Below are positions 45,352 through 55,953 of a stretch of DNA of 64,000 nt, piece after piece. The notes beneath the pieces are model-generated. The model ran no database searches. It was given only the letters and a program-made list of their open reading frames with translations, and was not told where the DNA came from. The stretch lies in assembly GCA_026545225.1 (NCBI GenBank), contig CM048847.1, forward strand, positions 6,566,501-6,630,500. The letters are read 5' to 3'. The stretch is from Cornus controversa (Eukaryota > Streptophyta > Magnoliopsida > Cornales > Cornaceae). How positions within the stretch are numbered: position 1 is the stretch's first letter; the number at the start of each line of letters is the position of its first letter. The position numbers and the translations under genes are program-made.

Positions 45352-45658
45352 TATTAAACGCAGATTTAGGCTTCAGGCCCGAAACCTTCTTAAGCAGCTG
45401 TAATTCTCTTGGACCTCTTCCTTGGGCTGATTTTAGTTAAACTATGGAGTTCAATGGATCCCTTTGATATAGGCTTCATCTAACCATCTTGCATGTCATC
45501 TTTAAAAGCTCAAAATCATGGTTTTAACTGAAATAATCATTAAGGTCCTGAAAATACAGAAAACACTAAAACGAAGTAAAATAATAAAATAATCTATCAC
45601 TAAGAGAATAAAATACATAAGTTAAGAGGCTAGAATGCGTAACATTCAACGCCGATCA
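45352..45658 (-). mobile_element. 3' LTR of outer family D element (right part)
   Basis: Resumes TATTAAACGCAGATTT and ends ...TTCAACGCCGATCA, followed by the PPT. Confidence 0.9.
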
Positions 45659-45671
45659 CACCCCCAAACTT
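45659..45671 (-). promoter_or_regulatory. Polypurine tract of outer family D element
   Basis: CACCCCCAAACTT on the plus strand directly after the LTR end. Confidence 0.9.
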
Positions 45672-47656
45672 ACATATTGCTAGTCCCTTAGCAATAGAAT
45701 AAAACAAAACTAAAACAAAGGAAACTAACAAATACTAACTAAACTACCCAACTCCACTTTCGTGGGAGAAACGATTGCATTTAGCATATGCAACAAGCCT
45801 TTAAACCCCTAGGTTCCCCCTACTGGACGAGTATAGTCTCGTGAGGGTTTCCAGAAATGTTACCCACAAACATTTAAAATTCTGTTTCAACATTAATTCA
45901 AGAAGAAGATTACAATACGTAGTTACAAACTTGCATTCAAGAATAATTTCAAACTTTCAAATTACTTAATTCAAATCAATGGTCCCCACACATAATTCAC
46001 ATCAACATATCTCAAAATAATCAACTCTAGCCCCCTCGTGTAAAGTGAACTAGCAGTCATCTCATGTAGCATAATCCAGCTCTGAATATATTAAGGCACA
46101 TACCCCTTCAACTCACTAGCTCCCCTTATTGAAATCATACTTCCAAACATGAATACATGACTTTTTCTTCTTTTTTTTTCTCATTGCTTTATTGGTTGTG
46201 CAATGTCTTGATCTATTAAGCTTTTTGAAAGATCCATGTAGCAAGCTTTCAGTCAGTGACTCCCAAACCAGATGGCTTTAGGGCACTAGGCTTTAAGATA
46301 CCCCGAAGAACCTAATTACTCGAATCAGTCAGGCTACAAATCAAGACAACCAATGCTCATCTTTTCTCACCCTTTCACTTTTGACGCGAACACTCCGTGC
46401 TTCATGAGGCATAGAGGCCCGGTTACTCATGAAAAAGATCAAATTGATTTGCTTATTCATCACATTCTTTTTTTTTTTTTTTCTTTTTCATTGAAGTCAA
46501 GTAAAACACGTCATTGGTACTCATTCTCAAGAGATACTAATTAATCTTAAGCATATGTAACTCAATAACTCAAAGCCAAAGTTTATACCTCACAAGATTA
46601 TGCTAGTGTGTCTGTGCATGTAAGGAAACTAAAATCAATCACTCCAAGATCTGTTATTGCAAACCATGATTAAAACCACTTAATTTAAACCATAGTTTTC
46701 AAAATTTTAAAACATACTCAAAAATTGCAAGTTAAGCACCTACATAAGGTACTAATCCCTTAAATAATGTCAAAACATTCTATCTAAAAACAAAACAAAA
46801 TAAAATAAAATAGTCAAACTAAGAAAAAGAAAATAAAATCCTAAAACAAAAGGAATTTCACACAAATTTCCCCCATATGCAATAAAGCACAAAAATAGGC
46901 ATCACCTCACCCCCAAACTTAAACTATACATTGTCCTCTATGTACTACCAATCGAAGCATAGAGAAGGTTAAGAACGATAATACCAGGAATCCGGAGAAT
47001 GAGTGGCAAGAAAATAGAGCACACCAAGTTGTATGAAGGCAATGAAAGCACACCCCCAAACATGGATGTTTCAACCTGTCAAAACAAACCACTATACCCC
47101 AAAGACCAAGTGAAATAGTATGGGCGAAAATAAAGATGAAATAAGTTTTTTTTTTTTTTTTGAAACTGCAAAAAGAAAGAAAGAAAAAAAATACATAAAT
47201 AAAGAAGAAAAAAATAAAAAAATAAAATAAAAATAAAAATACAAAAGATAGTTACCTCCGAAAAATTAAGGAGAAGGTGGTGTCAAAGGATATGAGTCAA
47301 AGCAGCAAAATCAACCAACTGGCCCACAGTCAATGCATAATTTCCTCCCCCAAACTTGTAGTACAAAACCCCTCAAAGAAATCACCCTACTTCCACAATT
47401 AATTCACACCTCTTGTGAAGATGGAAATATGAAAAGGTTGAGATTTTAATGATAATAGAGAAGAAAAAGTTGGAATTGATGATGATGGTGATGAATGATA
47501 ATGATCAAGTAGGTGTATGGTAATAAAATTGGAAGATTTTAGAGTGTATAATGATTTAGGAGAGGCACAAAATGCATCAAAACATGTAAATCTGAGTGGG
47601 GTGCAAGTAGAAGGCTTTGAAATTGAAGCAAAACGGATCAGCTGGGGCTTCCTAGG
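45672..47656 (-). other. 3' noncoding region of outer family D element
   Basis: Colinear with 49884-51914 and, up to about 47270, with 60935-62540. Holds a PPT-like CACCCCCAAACTT at 46908-46920, a variant near 47051, CCCCCAAACTTG near 47351, poly-T/A tracts (46467-46482, 47147-47161) and a conserved block (46190-46430) related to that at 22000-22230. In the element at 59412 ORF3 follows this region; here ORF3 is absent. No gene. Confidence 0.75.
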
Positions 47657-47828
47657 CTGGGCGATCGATCGCCCATGCTGCTGTATGGTGATCCCAAAAA
47701 ATTCAAGGGGCGATCGATCCCCCTTGGGCTAGGCGATCGATCGCCCCAGCTAATGCTCCTTGGGCATCTATCGCCCAAGGTCGATCGAGAGTGCAATTTT
47801 TGGAGGGTCCATCACCCAAGGTTGACCG
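47657..47828. repeat. CGAT palindrome cluster, core GGGCGATCGATCGCCC
   Basis: Units: GGGCGATCGATCGCCC (perfect 16-bp palindrome at 47659-47674), GGGGCGATCGATCCCCC, GGCGATCGATCGCC, then diverged GGGCATCTATCGCCC and GGTCCATCACCC. The nested sister element has the same cluster at 51915-52115, but with different unit order and copy number. Confidence 0.85.
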
Positions 47829-47965
47829 AGACCTCTCCTTTTCACTTGTTTTGAGTCCAAATACCTCGACATACTTCCCGGAATCCCTCAGAAGCAACTA
47901 AGACATCAAAGACTCAAGAAAAACGCAACTAATAATGGAAGAAAAATAAAGAAAAACATAAACTA

Positions 47966-47998
<33 letters not shown>

Positions 47999-48438
47999 TA
48001 AAAATAAAACTAAAAGAAAACTAAAGAAATTAGAGGATAGAAATACATACAACCCCTACAATTTAACGTCCGTAGGTGACGGTCATCGACTTCAATTGAA
48101 AGTTCACCCAATGCCACATCTCTTGAGGAGATTTAATTTCGTCCTTCCTATGTGATCCTCACTTCCTTGTATTGAACTCAAAGTAACCGGCATGGTCTCA
48201 TTGGCTTTAAAAACACATCTCTCTCCCTTGACGGAACATGTTTCAATTTTACCCATAGAGGAGACTCTAATGATGGCATCGAAGGAGTGCTAGAAAGATA
48301 GGCAATGGCTCAATCGGAATCCTCCAAGGTGGAGTATTTTTCATGGCCGCTACATCAAGTAAATCATCCACCCCCTCACTGGACTTCTCAACATCATGTG
48401 ATAGAGCAATCGGATCAACTTGTTCAACATAATCATCA
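47829..48438 (-). pseudogene. Post-protease linker remnant of family D element
   Basis: About 47829-48060 is AT-rich with no gene. From 48430 down to about 48180 the minus strand reads the linker that follows protease in Athila (EGVDDLLDVAAMKNTP, WRIPIEPLPI, then NETMPVT-like), and stops before the RT. Here the join to the gag-side sequence is in frame (EKSSEGVDDLL), unlike the nested copy, which has a 1-base difference at 52655. Confidence 0.7.
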
Positions 48439-48443
48439 GAGTC

Positions 48444-49870
48444 TGATTCGTGTGTGAGTGTGACTCAAAAAGTATATCAATTAAAAATTTCCACACTTCG
48501 CAATAGAACGAATTCCTTGCAGAATAGGGCTATCGAAAAGGGTGTCGAACCTCAAGGACTATGGTCTGACTGAGTTGGATATACAGAATTAATTCTAATT
48601 AAATTTAAAAGAAATAAATTCTGATTTTTAATTCTAAATTAACTAATGAAGCAATTGAACAAAAGCAAGAAAAACTAAGGAGTGTAGAGAATATAAGATA
48701 AGTCTAGGGTAATTGATTTCACCACTAACTTCACAATCAATGGTCAATTGAACTAACTATGGGGCATCATATCATGCATAAGTGGTGTCGGTGGCTACAA
48801 GCTCACCTTCATCCGTCAAGAAGATAACATATGATTAAGGCTAAGTCATGGACTATCTTCGATTGGCATGGGCCATCTGCCTAACTACTCTAATCTAGGG
48901 TGCAGTATGGTTCATCTTCTCTAGGCATAATCCATCAAAGCTTTTAATGATATATTCAATGAAAACCATTGTGTAATAATCACTCTCATGATCACAGAAA
49001 ATAAGAGGGACGGGTTCAATAACAACAATCAAGTATCTAAGACAAGATAAGAAATCATTGAAACTGAATTTATAAGACTTTTATTGCTCAATTCTATAAG
49101 AATCCTCTAAATTACACAATCTATGAATGAATACAAAAATCCCCAATAATTAGAATAATCAAACCAGTGATGTTTAGTTAGGGCTTCATCAAAACCCTGG
49201 TGGCTGAACTAGCCGCTCATGATACGCCTTGTTCTCCAATGATTCTCTATCCCAAAAGCTCTTCAAAGCTGCTGCTAAGCCTCCTAATACAGCCCTAATT
49301 TGTCACTTTAAATAGCCAAGAGAATACATCAAAGTCCTAATCCAATTAGGAATTAATTAGGTTTTCCCGCAGCATTAATCAGGTGGGTTTTTCCTGCTGA
49401 CTTCGGCCCAACTTTTGACCCACTAGAAGTCCGATTTACGGAATTTTCGTGAAATACAAAAGTGTGCAGAATCAAATTTCGTTCAACCTCACGCTTAAAT
49501 TATGTCTATTTGAAGCTCGGAAATAATACTTCTGGTCCGTTTTCCAAAACGGGATTAAGACTTTATTAAACGCAGATTTGGGCTTCAGGCCCGAAACCTT
49601 CTTAAGCAGCTGTAATTCTCTTGGACCTCTTTCTTGGGCTGAGTTGAGTTAAAATATGGAGTTCAATGGATCCCTTTGATCTAGGCTTCATCCAACCATC
49701 TTGCATGTCATCTTTAAAAGCCCAAAATCACGATTTTAACTGAAATAATCATTAAGGCCCTGAAAATACAGAAAACACTAAAACGAAGTAAAATCACAAA
49801 ATAATCTATCACTAAGAGAATAAAATATATAAATTAAGAGGCTAGAATGCGCAACATTCGATGCCTATCA
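48444..49870 (-). mobile_element. 3' LTR of nested family D element
   Basis: TGATTCGTG...TTCGATGCCTATCA, 1427 bp, PPT adjacent on the right. Confidence 0.95.
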
Positions 49871-49883
49871 CACCCCCAAACTT
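49871..49883 (-). promoter_or_regulatory. Polypurine tract of nested family D element
   Basis: CACCCCCAAACTT on the plus strand touching the LTR. Confidence 0.9.
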
Positions 49884-51371
49884 ACATATTGCTAGTCCCT
49901 TAGCAATAGAATAAAACAAAACTAAAACAAAGGAAACAAAAAAATATTAACTAAACTACCCAACTCCACTTTCGTAGGAGAAACGATTGCATTTAGCATA
50001 TGCAACAAGCCTTTAAACCCCTAGGTTCCCCCTAGTGGACGAGTATAGTCTCGTGAGGGTTTCCAGAAATGTTACCCACAAACATTCAAAATTCTGTTTC
50101 AACATTAATTCAAGAAGAAGATTACAATATATAGTTACAAACTTGCATTCAAGAATAATTCCAAACTTTCAAATTCTATAATTCAAAGCAATGGTTCCCA
50201 TGCATAATTCACATCAACATATCTCAAAAATAATTAACTCTAGCTCCCTCGTGTAAAGTGAACTAGCAGTCATCTCATGTAGCATAACCAAGCTCTGAAT
50301 CTATTAAGGCACATACCCTTTCAACTCACTAGCTCCCCTTATTGAAATCATACTTCCCAACATGCATACATGACTTTTTTATTTTTTTCTTCATTCTTTT
50401 TTTTCATTACTTTATTGGTTGTGCAATGTCTTGATCTATTAAGCTTTCTGAAAGATCCATGTAGCAAGCTTTCAGTCAGTGACTCCCAAACCAGATGGCT
50501 TTAGGGCACTAGGCTTTAAGATACCCCGAAGACCTAATTACTCGAATCAGTCAGGCTACAAATCAAGACAACCAATGCTCATCTTTTCTCACCCTTTCAC
50601 TTTTGACGCGAACACTCCGTGCTTCCTGAGGCATAGAGGCCCGGTTACTCATGAAAAAGATCAAATTGATTTGCTTATTCATCACTTTTTTTTCTTTTTT
50701 TTTTCTTTTTCATTGAAGTCAAGTAAAACACATTATCGGTACTCATTCTCAAGAGATACTAATTAATATCAAGCATATGTAACTCAATAACTCAAAACCA
50801 AAGTTTATACCCCATAAGACTATGCTAGTGTGTCTGTGCATGTAAGGAAACTAAAATTAATCACTCCAAAACATGTTATTGCAAACCATGATTAAAACCA
50901 CATAATTTAAATCACAGTTTCCAAAAATTAAAACATACTCAAAAATTGCAAGTTATGCACCTACATAAGGTATTAATCCCTTGAATAATGTCAAAACATT
51001 CTATCTAAAAACAAAACAAAAGAAAATAAAAAATAAACTAAGAAAAAGAAAATAAAATAAAATCCTAATACAAAAAGAATTTCACACAAATTTTCCCCAT
51101 ATGCAATAAAGCACAAAAATAGGCATCGCCTCACCCCCAAACTTAAACTGTACATTGTCCTCAATGTACTACGAATCAAAGCATAGAGAAGAGTAAGAAC
51201 GATGTTACCATGACCATGGAGTAGTGGCAAGAAAATATAGCAAACCAATAGCATGAAGGCAAGGCAAGCACACCCCCAAACTTGGATGTTACAACCTGTC
51301 AAAACAAACCACTATACCCCAAAGATCAAGTGAATAGTATGGGTGAAAGTAAATATGAAATAAATTTGTTT

Positions 51372-51411
<40 letters not shown>

Positions 51412-51914
51412 GAAGAAAGAAAGAAAGAAAAAAAAATATGAAAAATAAAATAAAGAAGAAAATAAAAAATAAAATAAAAATAAAAATACAAAAGATAGTT
51501 ACCTCCGAAAAATCAAGGAAAAGGTGGTGCCGAAGTATCTAAATCATGGCCGGAATGGAGCATCAAAATTAACCAACTAGCCCATAATCAATGTGCAAGG
51601 TCCTCCCCCAAACTTGTAGCACAAAACCTCTCAAAGAAATCCAACCAATTTTTCAAACAAAGTCTACTTCCTTGTGAAGAAGAAATTTGAGAAAATTGAT
51701 CATTTAATGAGGATGGAGAAAAATAGATTGGAATAGATGATGATGGTGATGAATGATGATGATCAAGTAGTGTGATGAAATATTTTGAGAGTGTATTTTG
51801 ATGTTGGAGAGGCACAAAGAGTCACCAAAGTGATGCATTTACGGGTGGGAGCAAGTAAGGTATGAAGAAGGAGCAAAACTAGCAAAAATCCAAGCAGTTG
51901 GGCATGTGGGGGCA
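49884..51914 (-). other. 3' noncoding region of nested family D element
   Basis: No gene. PPT-like motifs at 51132-51144 and 51271-51283 (13 of 13 bases each) and CCCCCAAACTTG at 51605-51616. A long T run with one C break at 51368-51406. Conserved block at 50420-50660. Colinear with 45672-47656. Confidence 0.75.
51368..51406. repeat. Long poly-T run
   Basis: Nearly 40 consecutive T on the plus strand after TTTTC. The outer copy has only about 15 T at the equivalent place (47147-47161), so it expanded recently or is a length-error site. Confidence 0.8.
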
Positions 51915-52115
51915 TGGGCGATCGATCCCCCTAGGGCTGGGCGATCGATCGCCCAGCTGTTGTGAGGGACAATTTCAAATTTTAATGGGGCGATCGATCC
52001 CCCTTCAAAGGGGCGATCGATCCCCCCTGCTGGAGCTCCTTTGGCGTCTATCTCCCAAGGTCGACCGGGAAGAGTATTTTTGGAGGGTCCATCGCCCAAG
52101 GTCGACCGAGACCTT
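51915..52115. repeat. CGAT palindrome cluster, core GGGCGATCGATCGCCC
   Basis: GGGCGATCGATCCCCC, GGGCGATCGATCGCCC (perfect), GGGGCGATCGATCCCCC twice, then diverged GGCGTCTATCTCCC and GGTCCATCGCCC. Sister of 47657-47828, with rearranged units. Confidence 0.85.
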
Positions 52116-52388
52116 GTTTTTTCACCCGTCTTGAGTCCAAATACCTCGATACACCTCCCGATATCCTTCGAAAGCAACTAAGACATCAAAGACTCAACAA
52201 AAACACATTAAAACGCAACTAATAATGGAAGAAAAATAAAGAAAAACATAAACTAAAAAATAAAATAAATAAATAAATAAAAATAAAACTAAAACTAAAA
52301 GAAAACTAAAGAAATTAAAGGATAGAAATACATACAACCCTTACAATTTAACGTCCGTAGGTGACGGTCATCGACTTCAATTGAAAAT

Positions 52389-52658
52389 TCACCCAATGCC
52401 ACATCTCTTGAGGAGATTTAACTTTGTTCCTCCTATATGATCCTCACCTCCTTGTGTCGAACTCAAAGTGACCGGAATGGTCTCATTGGCTTTGAAAAAC
52501 ACATCTCTCTGCCTTAACGGAACATGTTTCAATTTTATCCATGGAGGAGACTCTAATGATAGCATCGGAGGAGTGCTAGAAAGAATAGGCAATGGCTCAA
52601 TCGGAATCCTCCAAGTTGGAGTATTTTTCATGGCCACTACATCAAGTAAATCATTCAC
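52389..52658 (-). pseudogene. Post-protease linker remnant in nested family D element
   Basis: 90-residue frame with MNDLLDVVAMKNTP, TWRIPIEPLPILS, FFKANETIPVT, homologous to the linker between protease and RT at 15345-15570 of the family C element. It ends before any RT motif. A 1-base shift at about 52657 separates it from gag, whereas the older copy is in frame. Confidence 0.75.
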
Positions 52659-54226
52659 CCCTCAATGGACTTCTCAACATCATGTGATAGAGCAACCGGA
52701 TCAACTTCTTCAACATACTCATCAAAGCCATCCATGAAGAAACAATCACTCTCATCTAGAGGATGTTGAATGGAATTAAAAGTGTTCAATTTCACCTTAG
52801 GCTCATGAGAAATTTCAGAATTAGGACTCTTGAGCACTTCTTCTTCTTCTTCCTTCTTCTCCCCCACCTTGTTGTCAATTATTTCTCCACCTCTAAAAGT
52901 GGTGATGGCTTGAATCTGCTCATGGTGTGAGTTGCTTGAAGAAGAAATATTGTCGAGGACATGAACCCCTCTTGGGTTGGCAACTGGTTGGCTTGGTAGT
53001 TTCCCCTCTTCTCTTCTACTCACGGCATTGACAAGTTGTCCAAACTGAGATTCCAGTTTGGCAATCGACTGAGAGTGAGAGTGAACCAGTTGAACAGTGG
53101 ATTGAAGTGTTGCTGCAGTAGCTTCCACCATCTCAACAATGGAGTCAAGCTTCTCAAGTTTTTCTAGGACAATTGTCATCTTGTCCTCAATGGCTGAATA
53201 CCTCTGTGCCATAGGAACTTGTTCTTGATATAATTGTGAAGGCACATAGTTCTGAGGTTGAAAAGTGGGCTGAATTGCTGCCCCTTGCTCTTGTGGAAGA
53301 TTGAAAAACTGCCCAATGGAAGGGCAATTATTCACATGATGCATAGGACTCGAGCAAAAATCACATGGCTCAAAAATAGAAGGATATGAAGATTGATTAG
53401 CCACTTGACCAACAGCTATAAGTTGCACCACTCTCTGTGACACAGCATCCACAATGGTAGACATAGCATCTGCAGAACCAATCTCAACAATATCATCAGT
53501 CTTCTTTGTATTGGATGGTCTACTCGAATGAGATGAAGACACATGTTGTAAAGAATTCTCACTGAGGTTCTCGAACAAAGTCCAAGCTTCCTCTTCACTT
53601 TTTAACATAAAAGTGCCCCCACATGATGCATCCACCATCTGTCTGTTACTTTCTGTCAGTCCCTCATAAAAACATTGCACTAACTGCCACTTTGGAACTT
53701 GGTGATGAGGACACTTCCTAAGAAGGTCCTTGAATCTCTCCCATGTCTCAAAAAATTGTTCCCCCTCAAATTGAGAGAAACCAGTGATAGCTCGTCTGAA
53801 TTGATTGGTCCTCCCTATCGAAAAATATTTCTTCAAGAACTCATGTTGCATTTGAGTCCATGTAGTGATAGAGCTCGCCGGTAGAGATCTGAACCAATAC
53901 TTGGCCTTCTCCTTTAGAGAGAATGGAAAGAGTCGCATCCGAAAAGCATCTTCAGAGAAGTTGTGAATTTTCGTTAATGAGCAAACTTCTATAAATTCAT
54001 CCAAGTGCTTGTACGGATCCTCATGAGTCAACCCAAAATAAGATGGTAGCATCTGAATAATGCTAGGCTTGATTTCATAGTTCTGTGCTGTGACATTAGT
54101 CAATTGAAAATCAGCTGGTGAATTATAAGTCTCTGGGACATAGTAGTCTCTGATCAATCTCGCTTTTTTCACAACAGCATTAGGCACAATATTGTTGTCC
54201 TCATTATTCCCACACACACCATCCAT
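52655..54226 (-). CDS. gag: Intact gag of gag-only element (protease deleted in frame)
   Basis: The best-preserved gag in the window: 523 residues, no internal stop. Start MDGVCGNNEDNN; relatives start earlier (MxGRRS), so the N-terminus is shortened. DYYVPETY near residue 27, gag core about 60-180 (MRLFPFSLKEKAKYWF, AITGFSQFEGEQF), zinc knuckle CDFCSSPMHHVNNC intact (CX2CX4HX4C), LVNAVSRREEGKLPSQP, ITTFRGGE. At about residue 470 SHEPK is followed at once by VKLNTFN, joining the gag linker to post-protease sequence. The entire protease is missing without a frameshift. Makes capsid/nucleocapsid but no enzymes. Retention of this frame suggests selection in cis or recent origin. Confidence 0.92.
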   Translation of the reverse strand: MDGVCGNNEDNNIVPNAVVKKARLIRDYYVPETYNSPADFQLTNVTAQNYEIKPSIIQMLPSYFGLTHEDPYKHLDEFIEVCSLTKIHNFSEDAFRMRLFPFSLKEKAKYWFRSLPASSITTWTQMQHEFLKKYFSIGRTNQFRRAITGFSQFEGEQFFETWERFKDLLRKCPHHQVPKWQLVQCFYEGLTESNRQMVDASCGGTFMLKSEEEAWTLFENLSENSLQHVSSSHSSRPSNTKKTDDIVEIGSADAMSTIVDAVSQRVVQLIAVGQVANQSSYPSIFEPCDFCSSPMHHVNNCPSIGQFFNLPQEQGAAIQPTFQPQNYVPSQLYQEQVPMAQRYSAIEDKMTIVLEKLEKLDSIVEMVEATAATLQSTVQLVHSHSQSIAKLESQFGQLVNAVSRREEGKLPSQPVANPRGVHVLDNISSSSNSHHEQIQAITTFRGGEIIDNKVGEKKEEEEEVLKSPNSEISHEPKVKLNTFNSIQHPLDESDCFFMDGFDEYVEEVDPVALSHDVEKSIEG

Positions 54227-54498
54227 GATATGAATATTCTCTTCCTCTTGCTCAATAGTATGGTGATTGAAGTACCAGAAAAGAAAAGAAAAAAAGAAAA
54301 AAAATTAGGTTAGTAGCAAAAAAAAAAATAAAATAAATAAAATAAAAATTCTAAACAAAAAAATAAAACTAATTAGTAATTGAAAAGAAAACAAAAATAA
54401 AATAAAAGAAAAATAATAAAATAAAATAAAATAAAAAATTCCTAAACTAAAAATCTAATTAGAACTAATTCTAAAAATCCAAACAATCAAATAGACAG

Positions 54499-54516
54499 TC
54501 CCCGGCAACGGCGCCA
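54499..54516 (-). promoter_or_regulatory. Primer-binding site, perfect tRNA-Asp match
   Basis: TCCCCGGCAACGGCGCCA on the plus strand: all 18 nt match the 3' end of plant tRNA-Asp including CCA. An A-rich leader of about 270 nt (54227-54498) lies between it and gag. Confidence 0.95.
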
Positions 54517-54521
54517 AAAAT

Positions 54522-55948
54522 TGATTCGTGTGTGAGTGTGACTCAAAAAGTATATCAATTAAAAATTTTCACACTTCGCAATAGAACGAATTCCTTGCAG
54601 AATAGGGCTATCGAAAAGGGTGTCGAACCTCAAGGACTATGGTCTGACTGAGTTGGATATACAGAATTAATTCTAATTAAATTTAAAAGAAATAAATTCT
54701 GATTTTTAATTCTAAATTAACTAATGAAGCAATTGAACAAAAGCAAGAAAAACTAAGGAGTGTAGAGAATATAAGATAAGTCTAGGGTAATTGATTTCAC
54801 CACTAACTTCACAATCAATGGTCAATTGAACTAACTATGGGGCATCATATCATGCATAAGTGGTGTCGGTGGCTACAAGCTCACCTTCATCCGTCAAGAA
54901 GATAACATATGATTAAGGCTAAGTCATGGACTATCTTCGATTGGCATGGGCCATCTGCCTAACTACTCTAATCTAGGGTGCAGTATGGTTCATCTTCTCT
55001 AGGCATAATCCATCAAAGCTTTTAATGATATATTCAATGAAAACTATTGTGTAATAATCACTCTCATGATCACAGAAAACAAGAGGGACGGGTTCAATAA
55101 CAACAATCAAGTATCTAAGACAAGATAAGAAATCATTGAAACTGAATTTATAAGACTTTTATTGCTCAATTCTATAAGAATCCTCTAAATTACACAATCT
55201 ATGAATGAATACAAAAATCCCCAATAATTAGAATAATCAAACCAGTGATGTTTAGTTAGGGCTTCATCAAAACCCTGGTGGCTGAACTAGCCGCTCATGA
55301 TACGCCTTGTTCTCCAATGATTCTCTATCCCAAAAGCTCTTCAAAGCTGCTGCTAAGCCTCCTAATACAGCCCTAATTTGTCACTTTAAATAGCCAAGAG
55401 AATACATCAAAGTCCTAATCCAATTAGGAATTAATTAGGTTTTCCCGCAGCACTAATCAGGTGGGTTTTTCCTGCTGACTTCGGCCCAACTTTTGACCCA
55501 CTAGAAGTCCGATTTACGGAATTTTCGTGAAATACAAAAGTGTGCAGAATCAAATTTCGTTCAACCTCACTCGTAAATTATGTCTATTTGAAGCTCGAAA
55601 ATAACACTTCTGGTCCGTTTTCCAAAACGGGATTAAGACTTTATTAAACGCAGATTTGGGCTTCAGGCCCGAAACCTTCTTAAGCAGCTGTAATTCTCTT
55701 GGACCTCTTTCTTGGGCTGAGTTGAGTTAAAATATGGAGTTCAATGGATCCCTTTGATGTAGGCTTCATCCAACCATCTTGCATGTCATCTTTAAAAGCC
55801 CAAAATCACGATTTTAACTGAAATAATCATTAAGGCCCTGAAAATACAGAAAACACTAAAACGAAGTAAAATCACAAAATAATCTATCACTAAGAGAATA
55901 AAATATATAAATTAAGAGGCTAGAATGCGCAACATTCGATGCCGATCA
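54522..55948 (-). mobile_element. 5' LTR of nested family D element
   Basis: 1427 bp, TGATTCGTG...TTCGATGCCGATCA, followed by the TSD GAGTC. Confidence 0.95.
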
Positions 55949-55953
55949 GAGTC

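Larger units (their letters stand above)
48444..55948 (-). mobile_element. Gag-only Athila element, family D (young nested copy, complete)
   Basis: 7505 bp with TSD GAGTC (48439-48443 and 55949-55953). 3' LTR 48444-49870 and 5' LTR 54522-55948 are each 1427 bp and differ at about ten sites by eye (about 0.7 percent). PPT 49871-49883 and PBS 54499-54516 (perfect). Coding: gag 52655-54226 plus linker 52389-52658. No protease, RT, RNase H, integrase or ORF3. Inserted into the gag of the older copy of the same family, so the gag-only form has transposed at least twice. Confidence 0.95.

Noticed and set aside
46262..46544. Small frames repeated in every D element at the 3' noncoding region (46353, 50479, 61530)
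   Set aside because: Repetition is due to element copies; frames change start and length between copies and end in poly-T tracts. Treated as a conserved noncoding block.
48444..49870. LTRs at 48444 and 57739 as a pair of one element
   Set aside because: Length (1427 against 1432), diagnostic differences and TSDs (GAGTC; AACCC/AGCCC) pair 48444 with 54522 and 41082 with 57739.
54499..54516. tRNA-Asp gene fragment
   Set aside because: Only the 18 nt matching the tRNA 3' end next to an LTR, that is, a primer-binding site; no tRNA body.
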